Below, piece by piece: positions 42,367 to 51,946 of a DNA stretch of 64,000 bases. The notes under the pieces are model-generated. The model saw nothing but the letters and a program-made list of their open reading frames with translations. It was not told the DNA's origin and did not search any database. Location: contig AP026970.1 of NCBI GenBank assembly GCA_027924025.1, positions 2,564,501 through 2,628,500 on the forward strand, written 5' to 3'. A program made the position numbers and the translations under genes. How positions within the stretch are numbered: position 1 is the first letter of the stretch; each line of letters begins with the position of its first letter. This DNA comes from Comamonadaceae bacterium OS-4 (lineage in GTDB: Bacteria; Pseudomonadota; Gammaproteobacteria; Burkholderiales; Burkholderiaceae_C).

Positions 42367-42618
42367 TTAAGCGGCTTTTTTAGCAGCTTGGCTGATCAAA
42401 CGCTCCACGGTAGGAGAAGCTTGTGCGCCAACGCCTTGCCAGTAGGTCAAGCGGTCTTGCGCAATACGAATGCTTTCTTCGTTTGCCTTGGCGATAGGGT
42501 TGTAGAACCCGATGCGCTCGATGAAGCGGCCGTCGCGGCGGCTACGCTTGTCAGCAATCACAATATTGAAAAACGGGCGAGCTTTTGCACCACCACGAGC
42601 GAGTCGAATGACGACCAT
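42367..42618 (-). CDS. rpsP: 30S ribosomal protein S16
   Basis: The 83-residue protein matches S16 throughout: [20 protein letters not shown], then [13 protein letters not shown] and the C-terminal [12 protein letters not shown]16 is a primary 16S rRNA-binding protein. It is first in the rpsP-rimM-trmD-rplS operon; a good promoter lies about 100 bp upstream. Confidence 0.97.
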   Translation of the reverse strand: MVVIRLARGGAKARPFFNIVIADKRSRRDGRFIERIGFYNPIAKANEESIRIAQDRLTYWQGVGAQASPTVERLISQAAKKAA

Positions 42619-42715
42619 GATTTATCCTTTGGGTAGCTGAGAGAATTCAGCCTTGAACTCAGAGCTTGAGACACGCAACTGACCACCCGGCCAGTGACAC
42701 TCTGAATAGCCCTCC

Positions 42716-42743
42716 ATTATAACGTTTTCCAACCCATGACCAA
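42716..42743 (-). promoter_or_regulatory. Sigma-70 promoter of the rpsP operon
   Basis: On the minus strand TTGGTC (42738-42743), 16 bp spacer, TATAAT (42716-42721). The -35 box overlaps the ATG of the divergent acetyltransferase gene (42736-42738), so the two units share control DNA. Confidence 0.72.
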
Positions 42744-43269
42744 AATCCGCCCCAGCACTGAAGCCGATATCTCCGCGATTACCTCTATTTATGCGCACCA
42801 TGTGCTGACGGGAACAGGAACTTTCGAAACCACGCCACCCACCGAGGAAGACATGAAGGGGCGTCGCGCGGATGTGCTGTCCAAAGCACTCCCCTACCTG
42901 GTGGCAGAAGTCGATGGCAACGTCATCGGGTTTGCCTATTGCAACTGGTTCAAGCCGCGGCCCGCCTATCGCTTCTCTGCCGAGGATTCCATTTACCTCG
43001 CGCCTGAAGCCCACGGCAAAGGGCTGGGCAAGTTATTGCTCAACGAACTGATGGCCCAGGCGGAGCGCTGTGGCGTTCGCAAGTTGATCGCCGTTATCGG
43101 CGACTCTGAAAACCGCGGCTCCATTGGCGTGCACGCCAGTTGCGGCTACCGGCATGCGGGTGTGATCGAGTCTTGCGGATGGAAGTTCGAACGCTGGCTG
43201 GACATTGTGCTCATGGAAAAAAGCATAGGCGCTGGAAACTCCACTGCACCGGTAGATGTCGGCGTATGA
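42736..43269 (+). CDS. GNAT-family N-acetyltransferase (phosphinothricin acetyltransferase-like)
   Basis: The 177-residue enzyme resembles Pat/YncA-type acetyltransferases that acetylate phosphinothricin or methionine sulfoximine: IRPSTEADISAITSIYAHHV, GTFETTPPT, the acetyl-CoA loop LAPEAHGKGLGKLLL and SVGVH-like IGVHASCGYRHAGVIESCGWKFERW. It acts in the cytoplasm. Its stop overlaps the start of a small membrane protein gene (ATGA). Confidence 0.88.
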   Translation: MTKIRPSTEADISAITSIYAHHVLTGTGTFETTPPTEEDMKGRRADVLSKALPYLVAEVDGNVIGFAYCNWFKPRPAYRFSAEDSIYLAPEAHGKGLGKLLLNELMAQAERCGVRKLIAVIGDSENRGSIGVHASCGYRHAGVIESCGWKFERWLDIVLMEKSIGAGNSTAPVDVGV

Positions 43270-43733
43270 AAAGCAAAACCTGGGCAGTTTGGCTGACCTT
43301 AACCGTCGGCGCGCTGGGCCTGCACCGGCTCTACCTCGGCCGATATGACGTTTGGGCCAAGCTACTGCCCCTGCCCACCTTGCTGGGTAGCTATGGAGTG
43401 TGGCGGGCACGGAGTTTCGGGGTGGACGACCAGTGGAGTTGGCTGCTGATCCCACTCCTGGGCTTTACCCTCGCGGCCTGCGCGCTCCATGCCATTGTGT
43501 ACGGGTTGATGAGTGCTGAAAAATGGAATCGGCAATTCAACCCACAGGCACCTGAAGCACCCCAAGGTGAGACCCACTGGATGACGGTGGTGGGCCTCAT
43601 AGCGGCTCTGGGCCTCGGGACCACGGTGTTGATGGCGACTCTGGCATTCGGCATTCAGCGCTCTTTTGAGTACCAGATGCAGCCGAGCCAGAGCACGCCA
43701 CCCACCGCGGAAGTCAAAAAATCTGCAGACTGA
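43266..43733 (+). CDS. TM2-domain membrane protein, 155 aa
   Basis: The protein opens with a TM2-like module (VGALGLHRLYLGRYDVWAKLL) that fits the family pattern of a helix pair joined by a G-x-H-R-x-Y-L-G turn. Further TM segments lie at about 58-80 and 105-130, followed by a hydrophilic tail. The function is unknown. It is translationally coupled to the acetyltransferase gene, and its 3' end overlaps the convergent Pit transporter gene by 20 bp. Confidence 0.75.
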   Translation: MKSKTWAVWLTLTVGALGLHRLYLGRYDVWAKLLPLPTLLGSYGVWRARSFGVDDQWSWLLIPLLGFTLAACALHAIVYGLMSAEKWNRQFNPQAPEAPQGETHWMTVVGLIAALGLGTTVLMATLAFGIQRSFEYQMQPSQSTPPTAEVKKSAD

Positions 43734-44724
43734 CCCAGTAAGCAATGGCTGCAACGAATGCAGCAGCAGGAATCGTCAGCACCCACGCCCACACGATGTT
43801 TCCTGCCACTCCCCAACGCACCGCGCTCGCGCGCTGCGTTGAACCCACACCCACAATTGCCCCTGTAATGGTGTGCGTGGTGGAAACCGGCACACCCAAT
43901 GCGGTGGCAAGAAACAGTGTCAACGCGCCGCCGGTCTCCGCACAAAAGCCCCCTACCGGCTTGAGCTTGGTGATTTTTTGCCCCATGGTTCGCACAATGC
44001 GCCAGCCACCAAACATGGTGCCAGCCCCAATAGCGACATAGCAAGACACGATGGTCCAAGTAGGTGGCGCACTCTCCGTCGGCAGCACATTGCCTGTGGC
44101 GATCAACATCATCCAAATAATGCCAATCGTTTTTTGGGCGTCGTTACCGCCATGACCCAAGCTATACGCGCCAGCACTCACCAGCTGCAAGCGACGGAAC
44201 CACTTGTCGATCCTTGACGGACGCATACGCCTGAAGGTCCAAGCGACCACCACCATCATGACGGAGCCCAGCGTAAAGCCCAGCAGCGGCGAGACAAAAA
44301 TGAACGCCACGGTTTTCATGATCCCCGCCGAAATCAGTGCACCCGCACCGGCTTTGGCGATCACCGCGCCGACGATGCCGCCGATCAAGGCGTGCGAAGA
44401 GCTGCTGGGGATGCCGTAGTACCAGGTAATGACGTTCCATGTGATCGCGCCGACCAGGGCACCAAACACCACATGGGTGTCCACCACACCCGGCTGCACA
44501 ATCCCCTTGCCCACGGTCGCGGCAACGCTTAAGTGGAAGATAAAGATCGCGATAAAGTTGAAAAATGCGGCAAAAATGACCGCTTGGCCCGGCTTGAGCA
44601 CGCCGGTGGAGACCACTGTTGCAATCGAGTTCGCCGCATCATGAAAGCCATTCATGAAGTCGAACGCCAATGCGAGCGCCACCAACAGAGCTACCACCCA
44701 TAAGGCTGTCTGGACTTGTTCCAT
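43714..44724 (-). CDS. Low-affinity inorganic phosphate transporter, Pit family
   Basis: The 336-residue protein has about ten TM helices and both PiT signatures: FDFMNGFHDAANSIATVVSTGVL near the N-terminus and SLGHGGNDAQKTIGIIW in the middle. It takes up phosphate as a neutral metal-phosphate complex by proton symport. It lies 22 bp downstream of a DUF47 gene, the usual PhoU-like partner of Pit transporters. This makes a constitutive counterpart to the phosphate-starvation genes at 21-27 kb. Confidence 0.93.
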   Translation of the reverse strand: MEQVQTALWVVALLVALALAFDFMNGFHDAANSIATVVSTGVLKPGQAVIFAAFFNFIAIFIFHLSVAATVGKGIVQPGVVDTHVVFGALVGAITWNVITWYYGIPSSSSHALIGGIVGAVIAKAGAGALISAGIMKTVAFIFVSPLLGFTLGSVMMVVVAWTFRRMRPSRIDKWFRRLQLVSAGAYSLGHGGNDAQKTIGIIWMMLIATGNVLPTESAPPTWTIVSCYVAIGAGTMFGGWRIVRTMGQKITKLKPVGGFCAETGGALTLFLATALGVPVSTTHTITGAIVGVGSTQRASAVRWGVAGNIVWAWVLTIPAAAFVAAIAYWVSLQIF

Positions 44725-44746
44725 CGTGATGAACCCGCCGTCTCGA

Positions 44747-45394
44747 TCAGGAGTTCTCGAGGATGATGCCCTCGATCACATTGGCCACGTCTTCACACTT
44801 GTCGGTGATGGTTTCCAGCAGCTCGTAAATGGCCTTGAGCTTGATGAGTTCACGCACATCTTCCTGTTCACGGAACAACTTGCTCATGGCGGTGCGCATC
44901 ACGCGATCGGCATCTGACTCAAGGCGATCGATTTCTTCACAGGTCTTCAGCGCAGCCTCTGCGGTGGCATGGTCCGCAATATCCGACAGCAATCGCACCG
45001 CATCCCGCAAGCGCTCGCAGCATTTGACGCTCAAATCCGTCAGGCGAACGATTTCTTCCGTCATGACGCGTACGTCATACAGCGCCATCGTCTCTGCAGA
45101 GTCCTGGATCAGGTCTGCCACGTCATCCATGGTGTTGATCAGGGAGTGGATTTGCTCGCGGTCGATGGGCGTGATGAAGGTGATGTGAATCGCCTTGTTC
45201 ACCTCATGGGTCACGCGGTCTGCTGCACGCTCGGCGTCATCCACTTCCTGGTTGTATTTCGCGCGCAGATCAGTGTCGTTGTAGTTGGCTACCAGCTTGG
45301 AAAACGCGTGGGCTGCTTCGACAATACGGTCCGCATGCTGATTGAACATCTCAAAAAAATTGCCTTCACGAGGCAACAACTTTCCAAACAACAT
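44747..45394 (-). CDS. DUF47/PhoU-like Pit accessory protein
   Basis: The 215-residue, all-helical protein resembles the TIGR00153/DUF47 family, with paired acidic motifs that bind metal clusters in PhoU-like folds (NQHADRIVEAAHAF, DDAERAADRVTHEVN, IHSLINTMDDVADLIQD, DRLESDADRVMRTAMSKLF). It is thought to regulate the adjacent Pit transporter. It is first in the two-gene unit, and the AGGAG-like site before it (GGAGCTC) is clear. The upstream 45395-45520 has no gene. Confidence 0.9.
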   Translation of the reverse strand: MLFGKLLPREGNFFEMFNQHADRIVEAAHAFSKLVANYNDTDLRAKYNQEVDDAERAADRVTHEVNKAIHITFITPIDREQIHSLINTMDDVADLIQDSAETMALYDVRVMTEEIVRLTDLSVKCCERLRDAVRLLSDIADHATAEAALKTCEEIDRLESDADRVMRTAMSKLFREQEDVRELIKLKAIYELLETITDKCEDVANVIEGIILENS

Positions 45395-45520
45395 GCGGAG
45401 CTCCTAACGGTTAAATATGACAGTCTCGTGACTGATTTAAGAATGTCCGCGAGTTTAACCGGCTACAGCCCTACAGGTTTCAGGGCGTTACACCCGCCCG
45501 CGGGGCCACCACAAGACCCC

Positions 45521-45556
45521 AAAAAAAAGCCCCGCAACCGGAGTTGCGAGGCTTTT
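45521..45556 (-). terminator. Terminator of acnB
   Basis: On the minus strand AAGCCTCGCAAC pairs with GTTGCGGGGCTT (one G-T wobble-type mismatch) around TCCG and is followed by eight T. It lies 35 bp after the acnB stop codon. Confidence 0.93.
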
Positions 45557-45590
45557 GCAGCCCAGGGCGCCGAGGCGCCCGGCCGTCTGG

Positions 45591-48179
45591 TTACTTCACG
45601 GTCGCAGCAGACTCGGTGTAGTCGCTGATCTTGTCAAAGTTCAGGTACTGATACACCTTGTCGCTGGCGGCAGTCAGCACGCCCATGTCCGCCAGGTACT
45701 CTTCCTTGGTAGGAATGCGGCCCAGCTTGGAAGCGATGGCCGCCAACTCCGCAGAGCCGAGGTACACATTGCTGTTCTTGCCGAGGCGGTTGGGGAAGTT
45801 ACGGGTGGAGGTAGAGAACACGGTGGCGCCCTCTTTCACCTGCGCCTGGTTACCCATGCACAAACTGCAGCCCGGCATTTCCATGCGGGCACCTGCGCCA
45901 CCCAGCACACCGTAGTGGCCTTCGTCGCTCAATTGCTTAGCATCCATCTTGGTAGGAGGTGCAATCCACAGCTTGACCGGGATGTCGCGCTTGCCTTCCA
46001 TCAACTTGGAAGCGGCACGGAAGTGGCCGATGTTGGTCATGCAAGAGCCGATGAACACTTCGTCGATCTTGGCGCCGGCAACTTCGGCCAATGTCTTCAC
46101 ATCGTCCGGATCGTTGGGGCATGCCACGATAGGCTCGTGAATGTCGGCCAGGTCGATTTCGATGACGGCTGCGTAGTCTGCATCGGCGTCGCCCTTGAGC
46201 AACTCGGGGTTCTTGAGCCAGGCTTCCTGGGCTGCGATACGGCGGGCCAGGGTACGGGCATCGGAGTAACCATTGGCGATCATCCACTTCATCATGGTGA
46301 TGTTGCTGTTGACGTACTCCTGGATAGGCTCTTTGTTCAGGTGCACGGTGCAACCTGCGGCAGAGCGCTCAGCGGACGCGTCGGACAATTCAAACGCCTG
46401 CTCCACCTTCAGGTCTGGCAAACCTTCGATTTCGAGGATACGGCCGGAGAAGATGTTCTTCTTGCCCTTCTTCTCGACGGTCAGCAGGCCGGCCTTGATA
46501 GCGTACAGCGGAATGGCATTCACCAAATCTCGCAGGGTCACACCGGGCTGCATCTTGCCCTTGAAGCGCACCAACACCGATTCAGGCATGTCCAAAGGCA
46601 TCACGCCGGTTGCTGCAGCAAACGCCACCAAACCAGAACCTGCGGGGAAGCTGATACCGATAGGGAAACGGGTGTGGCTGTCGCCACCGGTGCCCACGGT
46701 ATCCGGCAACAACAGGCGGTTGAGCCAGGAGTGAATCACGCCGTCACCGGGGCGCAAGCTGATACCACCGCGGGTGCTGATGAAGTCAGGCAGCTCGTGG
46801 TGCATCTTCACGTCCACAGGCTTGGGGTAAGCCGCGGTGTGGCAGAACGACTGCATCACCAAGTCGGCAGAGAAGCCCAGGCAAGCCAGGTCTTTCAGCT
46901 CGTCGCGGGTCATCGGGCCGGTGGTGTCTTGGGAGCCGACGGAGGTCATCTTGGGCTCGCAGTAGGTACCGGGGCGCACACCTTGGCCTTCAGGCAAACC
47001 GCAAGCGCGACCGACCATCTTCTGGGCCAAGCTGAAACCCTTCTTGGTATCCGCCGGGTTCTGTGGCAGGCGGAACAGGGTAGAAGGTGCCAAGCCCAAG
47101 GCTTCACGGGCTTTGGCAGTCAAACCACGGCCGATGATCAAGGGGATACGGCCACCAGCGCGCACTTCGTCAAACAGCACATCGCTCTTGACTTCAAAAG
47201 ATGCAATTTCTTTGCCGTCTTTGAAAGCCTTGCCGTCATAAGGGCGCAGTTCCACCACATCGCCCATGGCCATTTGGCTCACATCCAACTCGATCGGCAG
47301 CGCGCCGGAGTCTTCCATGGTGTTGTAGAAAATCGGGGCAATTTTTCCGCCCAAGCAGACTCCACCGAAACGCTTGTTGGGGACAAACGGAATGTCCTCG
47401 CCGGTAAACCACAACACGGAGTTGGTCGCTGACTTGCGCGACGAACCAGTGCCCACCACATCGCCCACGTAGGCCACGAGATTGCCCTTTGCGCGCAGGT
47501 CTTCCAGGAACTTGACTGGGCCACGCTTGCCATCTTCTTCGGGGGTAATGCCGGGGCGGGCATTTTTGTGCATTGCCAGAGCATGCAAAGGAATGTCAGG
47601 ACGGCTCCAGGCGTCGGGCGCAGGAGACAGGTCGTCGGTGTTGATCTCACCAGCAACCTTGAAAATGCTGACCGTGATGGACTTGGGCACTTCAGGGCGG
47701 CTGGTAAACCACTCGGCATCAGCCCAGCTCTGCAGCACAGCCTTGGCAAAGGTATTGCCCTTGTCGGCCTTTTCCTTGACATCATGGAACTGGTCGAACA
47801 TCAGCAAAGTTTTCTTCAGGCCTTCAGCGGCTTCTGCAGCCACTGCCGCGTCGTCCAGCAAATCGACCATAGGGCTGATGTTGTAGCCGCCCAGCATGGT
47901 GCCCAACAGTTCGGTGGCACGGGCGCGGGAGATCAAGGCGCACTTTTCAGTGCCGTGGGCCACAGCAGCCAGGTAGCTGGCTTTGACCTTGGCGGCATCG
48001 TCCACACCGGCAGGCACGCGGTGGGTAATCAATTCGACGAGCGTTGCCTCTTCGCCAGCGGGGGGCGCCTTGAGCAACTCGATCAGTTCGCCCGTCTGCT
48101 TGGCAGACAAAGGCAGGGGGGGAATGCCCAACGCAGCGCGTTCAGCCACATGGTCTCGGTAAGCTTGCAACATCTTCAC
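45591..48179 (-). CDS. acnB: Aconitate hydratase B / 2-methylisocitrate dehydratase
   Basis: The 862-residue enzyme interconverts citrate and isocitrate in the TCA cycle, and many AcnB proteins also handle 2-methylisocitrate. The AcnB order is present: N-terminal HEAT-like domain (1-160), swivel domain (about 165-385) and three Fe-S domains. The 4Fe-4S ligand cysteines are in [14 protein letters not shown] and [13 protein letters not shown]. It lies at the end of the mdh-lyase-small protein-acnB group, 62 bp after the exported protein gene. Confidence 0.97.
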   Translation of the reverse strand: MKMLQAYRDHVAERAALGIPPLPLSAKQTGELIELLKAPPAGEEATLVELITHRVPAGVDDAAKVKASYLAAVAHGTEKCALISRARATELLGTMLGGYNISPMVDLLDDAAVAAEAAEGLKKTLLMFDQFHDVKEKADKGNTFAKAVLQSWADAEWFTSRPEVPKSITVSIFKVAGEINTDDLSPAPDAWSRPDIPLHALAMHKNARPGITPEEDGKRGPVKFLEDLRAKGNLVAYVGDVVGTGSSRKSATNSVLWFTGEDIPFVPNKRFGGVCLGGKIAPIFYNTMEDSGALPIELDVSQMAMGDVVELRPYDGKAFKDGKEIASFEVKSDVLFDEVRAGGRIPLIIGRGLTAKAREALGLAPSTLFRLPQNPADTKKGFSLAQKMVGRACGLPEGQGVRPGTYCEPKMTSVGSQDTTGPMTRDELKDLACLGFSADLVMQSFCHTAAYPKPVDVKMHHELPDFISTRGGISLRPGDGVIHSWLNRLLLPDTVGTGGDSHTRFPIGISFPAGSGLVAFAAATGVMPLDMPESVLVRFKGKMQPGVTLRDLVNAIPLYAIKAGLLTVEKKGKKNIFSGRILEIEGLPDLKVEQAFELSDASAERSAAGCTVHLNKEPIQEYVNSNITMMKWMIANGYSDARTLARRIAAQEAWLKNPELLKGDADADYAAVIEIDLADIHEPIVACPNDPDDVKTLAEVAGAKIDEVFIGSCMTNIGHFRAASKLMEGKRDIPVKLWIAPPTKMDAKQLSDEGHYGVLGGAGARMEMPGCSLCMGNQAQVKEGATVFSTSTRNFPNRLGKNSNVYLGSAELAAIASKLGRIPTKEEYLADMGVLTAASDKVYQYLNFDKISDYTESAATVK

Positions 48180-48235
48180 TCTCCTTCACAAAAACAATAA
48201 AAACTGACTCTAGCCCTCGCCAAATATGCGCAGGC

Positions 48236-48283
48236 TGCTATTTATTTTGTAGTAACCAGCCCCGGACCGCCAGGCGCGAGCAC
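48236..48283 (+). repeat. Short interspersed palindromic element, degenerate copy
   Basis: TGCTATTTATTTTGTAG followed by AGCC and GGCGCGAGCAC keeps the layout but little identity. On the minus strand it gives the last codons and TAA of the small exported protein, again in the frame used by the other antisense copies. Confidence 0.35.
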
Positions 48284-48778
48284 AGGGTCCAACAAGTGGG
48301 GGGCCGGGTTCTGCTGCATCGCCAGTGCAACCGCTTCTTGCGCTGGACTCATGCAGGCATCTGCGAGCCTGCGCCCCTTGTGCTGATCCATCAACATGGA
48401 CTTGTTGGCGAGTTGCAGCCACACCGCACCGCGGGCTGCATCTTCCAAACGAATGGCACCGGTGGTGGTAGCCACGGGCACCATGACAAATTTATGGGCG
48501 CCAGCTTGCACATCAAAGTGCCCCGGCCATGCCGGATGAGGTCGGACCGACACCCGCTGGGCCAACTCGCAAGGCAACTGCCCGGTGGTAACACCGCCAA
48601 CCAGCGCCATTTGCTCGTCTGTCAGGGGCACCGCCTTGGATTGCATTTTTCCGGGCGACATTCCCGCTGGGGGCTTGGCGGCCACATCCCGGGCCACCGG
48701 ATTGGCCCAGGCCACGCCCGACACCGCCACCAGCCCTAGACCCCCAAAAGCAAGCAACGCACGACGCAGGAACATCAC
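48242..48778 (-). CDS. Hypothetical exported protein of the TCA cluster, 178 aa
   Basis: A signal peptide (about 1-25, FLRRALLAFGGLGLVAVSGVAWA) directs this unrecognised protein to the periplasm. The mature part has two Cys (GQLPCELAQ and ADACMSPAQ) that could form a disulfide, and a beta-strand-rich centre (GHFDVQAGAHKFVMVPVATTTGAIRLED). It overlaps the lyase stop codon by 4 bp, so it is co-translated with it. Its presence in a TCA-enzyme cluster is hard to explain from sequence. Confidence 0.65.
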   Translation of the reverse strand: MMFLRRALLAFGGLGLVAVSGVAWANPVARDVAAKPPAGMSPGKMQSKAVPLTDEQMALVGGVTTGQLPCELAQRVSVRPHPAWPGHFDVQAGAHKFVMVPVATTTGAIRLEDAARGAVWLQLANKSMLMDQHKGRRLADACMSPAQEAVALAMQQNPAPHLLDPVLAPGGPGLVTTK

Positions 48779-49857
48779 ATCACCTCCAGAACGGAAGAAG
48801 ACACAAAGTAGGCGGCAACCGTGTCCGGCAGTGCGACGCCTGTGGCGTGCGCCCGCTCCAACAATTGCCAGAAAAACCGGTAACTCGCCCGGTCATGGAG
48901 CACACCATCTACCGACACGGGGCCCCACTGCGCAGCGGCTGCTGCTTCCAGAATACGGGCCGCCTCGTCCACTGCCCGACGGTCAGGCGAAAAAGCCTGC
49001 ACGATGGGGCGGATTTGGTCAGGGTGAATGCTCCACATCCGGGTGTAGCCCAGGGCTTGAGACGCAAAGCGCGCAGACCGGCCTAGGGCGGAAACGTCTT
49101 TGAATTCCGTCACCACACAGTGCGACGGCACTTTGCCGAAAGCATGGCAGGCACTGGCGATCTCTGTTTTGGCGCGCACCACCAAGGGGTGGTGAAACTG
49201 GTCCAAGGTGGTCGCATCGGATGCGCCGCGCACACCCATCGCGGAGGCGGGAATGGCGCCACCGTGGCTGGACACAAAATCCATCAAACCGAAACTGATA
49301 GATTGGACGCGCGGGTGGGCGGCAATCTCAAAAGCGCGATGCACGGCCGCCGGCGACTCAATCAACACATGCAATGGGATCGCTGCGGCATTAGCGCCAA
49401 GGGCATCCATGGCGCGCACCGCGGTATCGACATCCGCTGCAGACTCCACCTTGGGCAGCATGATGTAACTCAAAGCGTGGGCAGCACCGCCCACCACACA
49501 CTTCACATCCTGCAAAAACGCTGGATGGTCGACGGCATGCAAGCGCACGCCTACACGGCGGCGTAAGCCATTTGCTATCAAATCAGGAGTATCTTGCGCA
49601 GACTTGACGAGGGCTGCAACCATATTGGCATGGTCCAGCTCGCCGCCGACGGGCGCACCGTCTTCGCAGTCCAGCGTCACGTCAAAAACGCAAGCGCCGA
49701 ACTCTTGGGTCATGTCCGCCTGCAGCTGCAAGCTCTTGACCATGCGGGCTTCTACACCGCTGTAATGGTCACACACCGGCAACATGCCGGCAGCGCCCTG
49801 CGCACCTAAAAGGATGTCGCGAGGGTGCTTCACGGTGGGCGCCGGTGCGTGGGCCAA
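48775..49857 (-). CDS. HpcH/HpaI aldolase / citrate lyase beta-like family protein
   Basis: The 360-residue TIM-barrel protein has the CitE-type metal site: DCEDGAPVGG, Arg in VGVRLHAVDHPAF, Glu in MLPKVESAADVD and IESPAAVHRAFEIA. Relatives cleave or form malyl-CoA, citramalyl-CoA or citryl-CoA, or act as thioesterases. It begins 3 bp after the mdh stop codon. In this cluster it may work on malate- or citrate-related CoA esters, but the substrate is unproven. A copy of the interspersed element (49571-49622) encodes ALVKSAQDTPDLIAN within an insert near residues 82-96. Confidence 0.85.
   Translation of the reverse strand: MAHAPAPTVKHPRDILLGAQGAAGMLPVCDHYSGVEARMVKSLQLQADMTQEFGACVFDVTLDCEDGAPVGGELDHANMVAALVKSAQDTPDLIANGLRRRVGVRLHAVDHPAFLQDVKCVVGGAAHALSYIMLPKVESAADVDTAVRAMDALGANAAAIPLHVLIESPAAVHRAFEIAAHPRVQSISFGLMDFVSSHGGAIPASAMGVRGASDATTLDQFHHPLVVRAKTEIASACHAFGKVPSHCVVTEFKDVSALGRSARFASQALGYTRMWSIHPDQIRPIVQAFSPDRRAVDEAARILEAAAAAQWGPVSVDGVLHDRASYRFFWQLLERAHATGVALPDTVAAYFVSSSVLEVM
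49571..49622 (+). repeat. Short interspersed palindromic element, copy 9 (inside the HpcH-like gene)
   Basis: The plus strand reads TTGCTATCA, CAGGAGTATCTTGCGCA, GAGGGCTGCAACC. The gene is read antisense through it as VAALVKSAQDTPDLIAN, in the frame used by copies 2, 3, 7 and 8. Confidence 0.65.
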
Positions 49858-49860
49858 GGA

Positions 49861-50847
49861 TTACAGCAAGTGTTTCACGCCGTCTTGTTCGCCCTGGAGT
49901 TCCGCCAAGGTCTTGTTGATGCACTCTTGGGAGAACGCATCGATTTCCAGGCCTTCAACGATCTTGTATTCGCCGTTGGCGCAAGTCACGGGGTAACCGA
50001 ACATGACTTCCTTGGGAATGCCGTATTCGCCATTCGAAGGAATGCCCATGGTGACCCACTTGCCGTTGGTGCCCAGAGCCCAGTCACGCATGTGGTCGAT
50101 GGCTGCGTTGGCAGCAGATGCTGCGGACGACAAGCCACGTGCGGCGATGATTGCAGCGCCACGCTTGCCCACGGTGGGCAGGAATGTTTCGCGGTTCCAA
50201 GTTTCGTCGTTGATCATGTCTTTCACAGACTGACCAGCGATCGTGGCGAAACGGTAGTCGGCGTACATGGTGGGAGAGTGGTTGCCCCACACTGCCAAGT
50301 TTTCGATGTCCGCCACGGCCTTGCCGGTCTTGGCAGCCAATTGGCTGGCCGCACGGTTGTGGTCCAGACGCAGCATGGCGGTAAAGTTCTTGGCTGGCAG
50401 ATCGGGGGCTGCCTTCATGGCGATGTAAGCGTTGGTGTTGGCGGGGTTACCGACCACCAGCACGCGCACGTCGCGGGAAGCCACGGCGTTCAGAGCCTTG
50501 CCTTGGGTGGTGAAGATAGCGCCATTGATAGCCAACAGTTCTGCGCGCTCCATGCCTGGGCCGCGTGGGCGGGAACCGACCAACAAGGCGTAGTCGGTGT
50601 CTTTGAATGCTGTCATCGGGTCAGAGTGCGCCTCAATGCCCACCAACAGAGGGAATGCGCAATCTTCCAACTCCATGATCACGCCCTTCAGCGCGTTTTG
50701 GGCCTTTTCATCTGGAATTTCCAGCAATTGCAAGATGACGGGCTGGTCTTTGCCCAGCATTTCGCCGGAGGCGATGCGAAACAGAAGGGCGTAACCGATT
50801 TGACCTGCTGCGCCTGTAACGGCAACGCGGACGGGTTTCTTGCTCAT
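49861..50847 (-). CDS. mdh: Malate dehydrogenase
   Basis: The 328-residue NAD-dependent enzyme oxidises malate to oxaloacetate. It has the Rossmann motif [14 protein letters not shown], the substrate Arg residues in [14 protein letters not shown], Asp in [13 protein letters not shown] and catalytic His in [12 protein letters not shown], matching the longer cytosolic-type MDH of betaproteobacteria. The ATG at 50847 ([15 protein letters not shown]) is used; 18 upstream in-frame codons are leader. It is first in the mdh-lyase-small protein-acnB series and divergent from gntR. Confidence 0.96.
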   Translation of the reverse strand: MSKKPVRVAVTGAAGQIGYALLFRIASGEMLGKDQPVILQLLEIPDEKAQNALKGVIMELEDCAFPLLVGIEAHSDPMTAFKDTDYALLVGSRPRGPGMERAELLAINGAIFTTQGKALNAVASRDVRVLVVGNPANTNAYIAMKAAPDLPAKNFTAMLRLDHNRAASQLAAKTGKAVADIENLAVWGNHSPTMYADYRFATIAGQSVKDMINDETWNRETFLPTVGKRGAAIIAARGLSSAASAANAAIDHMRDWALGTNGKWVTMGIPSNGEYGIPKEVMFGYPVTCANGEYKIVEGLEIDAFSQECINKTLAELQGEQDGVKHLL

Positions 50848-50959
50848 GGTAAAACTCCAGGAAGTGTTGAGAAAACGGCGACTGAGCAGCGCCCGCAACA
50901 AGCCGTGCTGCGCTGCAGATTGCCCCCGAGTTTACCCTCGAATTTGGCGCCCGGTCAAT

Positions 50960-50987
50960 TTGTCTTATGTCTTATATAAGATATGAT
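50960..50987 (+). promoter_or_regulatory. gntR promoter with embedded palindromic operator
   Basis: TTGTCT (50960-50965), 16 bp, TATGAT (50982-50987) forms a promoter reading toward gntR. Its spacer holds the perfect palindrome TCTTATATAAGA (50970-50981), a likely GntR-dimer site. It lies between mdh and gntR and could act on both. Confidence 0.65.
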
Positions 50988-51035
50988 TAGTGACTATTTT
51001 GAGTCTGACTCGCAGCTGACATTTACGCCCTCCAC

Positions 51036-51842
51036 ATGCCCGCAAACACCCTTCCCTCGAACGACAGCGCCCTTGGCGCGACTGCCGATCAGGGCATGGT
51101 GCCGGGCCCGGCTGTCACACCGGCATTCAGCCCGCTGTACCAGCAAATCAAAGCACTTATTCTCCAAAGCCTGCAAAGCGGCGAATGGAAGCCCAGCACC
51201 GCCATCCCCAGCGAGCAAGAGCTGGCTGGGCGGTACCGGGTGAGCCAAGGCACAGTGCGCAAAGCCATCGACGAACTGGCCGCAGAAAACCTGGTGGTGC
51301 GCCGCCAGGGTAAAGGCACGTTTGTAGCCACCCATGCGGAGCGCCACACCCAGTACCGGTTCCTGCGGCTGGTGCCCGAAGGCGGCGAGCAAGCCCATGA
51401 AGGCCCGGCCGAACGCCGCATCATTGACTGCAAACGCACCCGTGCAACAGCGGATGTCGCACGTGCCCTGTCTCTCCGGGCGGGAGACGCGGTACTCCAA
51501 GTGCGACGGGTGTTGTCATTTGCCGGCACGCCCACCATTCTGGAAGATTTGTGGCTCCCCGGCGGTCCTTTCAAAGGGCTGACGGCAGAGCGGCTGAACA
51601 GCTACAACGGCGCGATGTATGCGCTTTTTGAAACAGAATTCGGCGTGCGCATGGTGCGGGCCGAAGAAAAAATCAAAGCAGTCCTTCCTGATGCGGAACA
51701 ACGCGGACTGCTTCAAACCGGTGCGCAAACGCCATTATTGAGTGTGGAGCGAACTGCGTTCACCTACAACGATTTACCCATGGAGCTCCGCCGGGGCTTG
51801 TACCTGACCGACACACACTACTATCGAAATGCGCTAAATTGA
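51036..51842 (+). CDS. GntR-family regulator with UTRA ligand-binding domain (HutC type)
   Basis: The 268-residue protein has a winged helix (about 35-100: LYQQIKALILQSLQSGEW, IPSEQELAGRYRVSQGTVRKAIDELAAENLVVRRQGKGTF) and a UTRA domain (about 120-260). It lies between the divergent mdh group and the sdh-gltA operon, the position of a TCA-cycle regulator in betaproteobacteria. The palindrome in its own promoter suggests autorepression. The ligand is unknown; a TCA intermediate would make sense. Confidence 0.9.
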   Translation: MPANTLPSNDSALGATADQGMVPGPAVTPAFSPLYQQIKALILQSLQSGEWKPSTAIPSEQELAGRYRVSQGTVRKAIDELAAENLVVRRQGKGTFVATHAERHTQYRFLRLVPEGGEQAHEGPAERRIIDCKRTRATADVARALSLRAGDAVLQVRRVLSFAGTPTILEDLWLPGGPFKGLTAERLNSYNGAMYALFETEFGVRMVRAEEKIKAVLPDAEQRGLLQTGAQTPLLSVERTAFTYNDLPMELRRGLYLTDTHYYRNALN

Positions 51843-51845
51843 TGC

Positions 51846-51887
51846 ATTGCACCATGAAAGACCAATGTCAGATTGGTGCGGTGCAAT
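51846..51887 (+). terminator. Hairpin between gntR and sdhC
   Basis: ATTGCACC (51846-51853) pairs with GGTGCAAT (51880-51887), and CCAAT pairs with ATTGG inside. Only AGAATTTT follows, so it may be a leaky terminator or an operator-like site ahead of the sdh operon. Confidence 0.5.
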
Positions 51888-51946
51888 AGAATTTTGGCCT
51901 GCGACTTCCAGAATTACAAACACGTTACATCCAAGAAAGCCCATCC

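Noticed and set aside
43222..43262. ATAGGCGCTGG at the end of the acetyltransferase gene as an element copy
   Set aside because: Too short a match and the second half is absent.
45555..47432. 625-residue plus-strand ORF
   Set aside because: It is antisense to acnB and has no recognisable fold or start signal.
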